Shown here: one piece after another, positions 62,701-64,000 of the stretch | Numbering within the stretch: position 1 is the stretch's first letter | Layout of the letters: each line of letters starts with the position of its first letter | Source: Candidatus Pullichristensenella avicola | GTDB taxonomy: Bacteria > Bacillota > Clostridia > Christensenellales > Aristaeellaceae | Direction: 5' to 3' | Assembly: GCA_018711655.1 (NCBI GenBank) | Contig: DVIA01000055.1 | Coordinates: 21,456 to 85,455, forward strand | DNA: 64,000 bases | Made by a program: the position numbers and the translations under genes | The notes under the pieces: generated by a model | What the model was told of the DNA's origin: nothing | Seen by the model: the letters and a program-made list of their open reading frames with translations, nothing else | Database searches by the model: none

Positions 62701-63838
62701 CGCGCAACGCGCCTATCTGCTTTTTTGCATAAACACGGAATTTTTCATAACTGCAACGATGCTCCTTCGCTCCGTGACCGCTGTAGGCTACATAGTTGTC
62801 AAGCTCTTTCCTGGACTGCCGAAACATGTCCCTGTATGCCTGCGGAAAGGGGCGCAAAAGGCTCTGCAACCGATCGAGGTCGCGCCCATGTTGTTCATAC
62901 GTCTTGACCTTGCCACAGGAAAGAAAACGTTCGCCATTCTTCAGTTCGTCCAGTACGCTCCAGTCGTAAAGTCGCTTGACGTGGTAGACCAGCGGCATAG
63001 CCTCGCCGAGCAGTTCCGCAAGCTCGGCTTCGATGTCATCAAAGCCATCCTTGAAAGAAAATTTCTTATCTTCTTCGAATTCCAAGCCGCAAAGGGCGGC
63101 GGCGCTAACTTTTCTGCCCGAGAGCAGATCGAGAATTGCTGCAGCCTGCTTGTTCTTGGCGATATTTCCGGCGGCCGTGCAAAGCGCCTCCCGCTTGCGG
63201 GAAACGCTCAGGGAGTGATCTGTCAACGCGCGGACAAATGCCGGCTCATCCTCAATATCCAGGGATAAATCATATTCGTCGCGCAGGTATTCGTGGAGCA
63301 ACGCCATACAACTGGCGAAGGTCACATCCTCAAGCGCCACATCTCCAAAAAGAAAGTGGCCGCGTTTTTTAAGGATGTGATGCACGGCGAGATAGACAAG
63401 TCGCACGTCAAAAACTTTGTCATCGAGCATCAGCGCCCTGCGAAGGTGATAGATCGTGGGAAATTCGCGGTGATAGTCGCGGTCGCAGTAATCTCGATCC
63501 GCGAACAGCGTATAGCGGCCCAAGGGCGCATTGTCAAAGCCGGAGCGCTTGTCCTCTACGCAGAACTTGCTTTCCTCCATTCGTTGAAAAAACGCAGGGT
63601 CAACAGACGCAATGGCCTTTGCGAAGATATCTCGCAACATCGCCAATCGCTGTCCTCTGCGCTCCAAGCGACGTCTGGCGACGCGGAAACTGCGACGCTC
63701 CTCCGCCTTCTGCGCTTCGGGAAACAGCCGCGTGCCCCATAGCGCCTTGCCGTTCTTCTTGAGAATTTCGTACCGGTCGTTCACCACTGCCCAACCGACA
63801 GAATCCGTTCCGATGTCGAATCCGGCGAAGTATTCCAT
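59789..63838 (-). CDS. cas9: type II-A CRISPR effector nuclease Cas9
   Basis: 1349 residues from ATG at 63838, after AAAAGGAGGAAAAGC. RuvC-I is FDIGTDSVGWAV with Asp8; the Arg-rich bridge helix is about 48-75 (RRSFRVARRRLERRGQR). RuvC-II has Glu764 in RVFVEVTRGEG. HNH: the zinc-less beta-beta-alpha core DYDIDHIYPQS with Asp842 and His843, and Asn866 downstream. RuvC-III is DFHHAKDAYLN with His997 and Asp1000. All nuclease residues are present, so both strands should be cut. The PAM-interacting end (about 1100-1349) is unlike well-known proteins by eye, so the PAM cannot be told. First gene of cas9-cas1-cas2-csn2. Confidence 0.97.
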   Translation of the reverse strand: MEYFAGFDIGTDSVGWAVVNDRYEILKKNGKALWGTRLFPEAQKAEERRSFRVARRRLERRGQRLAMLRDIFAKAIASVDPAFFQRMEESKFCVEDKRSGFDNAPLGRYTLFADRDYCDRDYHREFPTIYHLRRALMLDDKVFDVRLVYLAVHHILKKRGHFLFGDVALEDVTFASCMALLHEYLRDEYDLSLDIEDEPAFVRALTDHSLSVSRKREALCTAAGNIAKNKQAAAILDLLSGRKVSAAALCGLEFEEDKKFSFKDGFDDIEAELAELLGEAMPLVYHVKRLYDWSVLDELKNGERFLSCGKVKTYEQHGRDLDRLQSLLRPFPQAYRDMFRQSRKELDNYVAYSGHGAKEHRCSYEKFRVYAKKQIGALREEMSAIAQEEAERILGEMEAGAFLPKQTTTDNGVIPHQLHEQELSVILERASRYLSFLNEADDSGLSAKERIMAIFRFRIPYYVGPLDTRSEHSWVVRTKEKIYPWNFDSVVDRAQSAQRFIERMTAKCSYIGQPVLPRDSLLYSRFVALNMINKLRINGHPISVETKQRIYNECLLQNACTRNKQLRNYLLSNGLLQKDDELSGMDEQFRISMTGYQVFHRFLARGNMEHMVEDIIRRIVLFGEDRKLLERWLTDTYGERLSAEERAYILRNREKFAGWGNLSETFLREILHTDPETGEMISIDEALWRTNCNLNELLSEEYGFIDALEQYRAEHLGAKETTLAEILEESYASPGIRRAIHQCLAIISEIEKLMGGPPKRVFVEVTRGEGKKERTQPRKNRLEALYKTCKKETAEVYAQLQDCAEASLRSARLYLYFTQMGKCMYSGESIDLARLATDYDIDHIYPQSTVKDDSFDNRVLVKREMNAVKKDRYPLAEDVRKKMRFFWAELKRRGFISEEKYRRLTRNTPFTDSERAGFIARQLVETSQSAKIVAELLKRRYGDDRVVYVKAGNVSAFRQAQRLLPDGRQAQASMCKNMDAQQDPLFVKCRDVNDFHHAKDAYLNIVVGNVFHTKFTSDPLRFVRSGQTYSMNRVFDYDVIRRGETAWKAGEEGSILTVRRMMRKNNILVTRFAREATGGLFDQQIVAKGKGQTPIKLGDPRMTVQKYGGYNKRAGAYFALIEHTEKKKRVRSLEAVYIMYKQLYEREPLRYCEEILGFEAPKVLIPKIKIDALVSFDGFRMNISGRTGSQIIYKNANPLVVSPEHAQYIKRISKYLERCKAEGRDIEITAFDGIDAQNNIALYQLLMEKLSRAPYSVKYETPLNTLKTHARRFEELKASDQCRVLMQILNLFSTDASSADLKLLCGKAGIGILLTSKNISGYAGHSLLLIHQSVTGVFEKQIDLLGDSF

Positions 63839-63856
63839 GCTTTTCCTCCTTTTGTA

Positions 63857-63885
63857 TTGACAAAGCGCTCCATTCGTGCTAAAAT
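63857..63885 (+). promoter_or_regulatory. promoter of the tracrRNA gene
   Basis: TTGACA (63857-63862), 17 bp, TAAAAT (63880-63885). It lies between the cas9 start codon and the tracrRNA, pointing away from cas9. Confidence 0.85.
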
Positions 63886-63891
63886 GACGGC

Positions 63892-64000
63892 GTAAGGTTA
63901 CCATCTTACAACACAACGCGTTCAAATACGGCATTGCCAAACACGTCGGTTCGTCCGACCTCACAGTGTGTGAGCGCCCGCTTCGGCGGGCTTTTTTATT
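63892..64000 (+). ncRNA. tracrRNA
   Basis: The anti-repeat begins GGTTACCATCT at 63896, continues TACAACACAAC and ends TTCAAAT (63921-63927). Against the crRNA repeat this gives a lower stem of 6 pairs (GUUUGA/UCAAAU), a bulge of GA opposite GCGU, and an upper stem whose first 10 pairs (GUUGUGUUGU/ACAACACAAC) are perfect: the same plan as the S. pyogenes duplex. The tail offers a small nexus hairpin (GGC-ATT-GCC) and hairpins GTCGG/CCGAC, CTCACA/TGTGAG and the terminator GCCCGC-TTCG-GCGGGC followed by TTTTTT. About 105 nt; the end of the window coincides with its terminator. Confidence 0.9.

Noticed and set aside
57918..63838. Type II-C classification
   Set aside because: csn2 is present, Cas9 has II-A size (1349 aa) and the array runs with the cas genes.

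Overview
The window reads as chromosomal DNA of a GC-rich, low-motility-signal gut-type Clostridia (Bacillota; a Christensenellales-like lineage is my guess, not shown). Reasons: Gram-positive style Shine-Dalgarno sites (AGGAGG) before most genes, consensus TTGACA/TATAAT promoters, a Bce-type ABC exporter, a T-box, a Na+-pumping decarboxylase operon, a collagen-like exosporium-type protein and a type II-A CRISPR-Cas system. No rRNA, no intact transposase and no phage genes were seen. The first 6.3 kb are visibly less GC-rich and contain three decayed genes, so that end looks like a turnover region.

Layout. 1-6.3 kb: a truncated propeller-like surface protein, a broken VanW-SH3-M14 carboxypeptidase gene, an ECF sigma factor whose anti-sigma gene has been cut off and joined to the tail of a sugar-binding protein gene, then a ROK regulator with a PIG-L deacetylase. 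6.4-11.4 kb: a 0.2-kb direct duplication, then a BceS-like kinase, BceAB-like exporter and lipoprotein, with no response regulator in the window. 11.5-14.2 kb: a GGDEF protein and a collagen-like protein. 14.3-18.1 kb: potABCD polyamine importer. 18.2-20.4 kb: DUF1538 membrane protein with two P-II-like proteins. 20.8-25.2 kb: acetate kinase (minus strand) and a three-gene glycerol-3-phosphate-dehydrogenase-like flavoprotein operon. 25.7-34.6 kb: a sugar-acid module (KdgK, DhaL, DhaK, Eda-VOC fusion, DHDPS-family aldolase) divergent from an IclR regulator and a TctBAC tripartite transporter. 35.4-39.8 kb: type II topoisomerase subunits. 40.2-45.7 kb: a Na+-pump decarboxylase/transcarboxylase operon with two different carboxyltransferases. 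45.9-50.2 kb: a membrane protein with repeated His/Cys modules, tRNA-Gln, tRNA-Glu, a siderophore-binding protein remnant and an SH3 protein. 50.8-54.9 kb: an ABC importer under a T-box with a UUC (Phe) specifier, divergent from a LysR regulator through a promoter pair that shares one palindromic -35 hexamer.

55.1-64.0 kb is the main accessory system: a complete type II-A CRISPR-Cas locus. A 42-repeat array, csn2, cas2, cas1 and cas9 (1349 aa) are all read on the minus strand, and a tracrRNA gene with its own promoter and terminator is read on the plus strand just upstream of cas9. The repeat sense, a leader ending in ATTTGAG, a degenerate distal repeat and a matching anti-repeat agree with one another. 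The array promoter appears to sit inside the 3' end of csn2, and the leader carries an inverted, repeat-like segment that could pair with the array's first repeat. I consider this locus, and especially its leader, the most interesting part of the window.

Transcription starts, operators, specifier assignment and substrate proposals are read from sequence patterns and family knowledge; no alignment, folding or database search was run.
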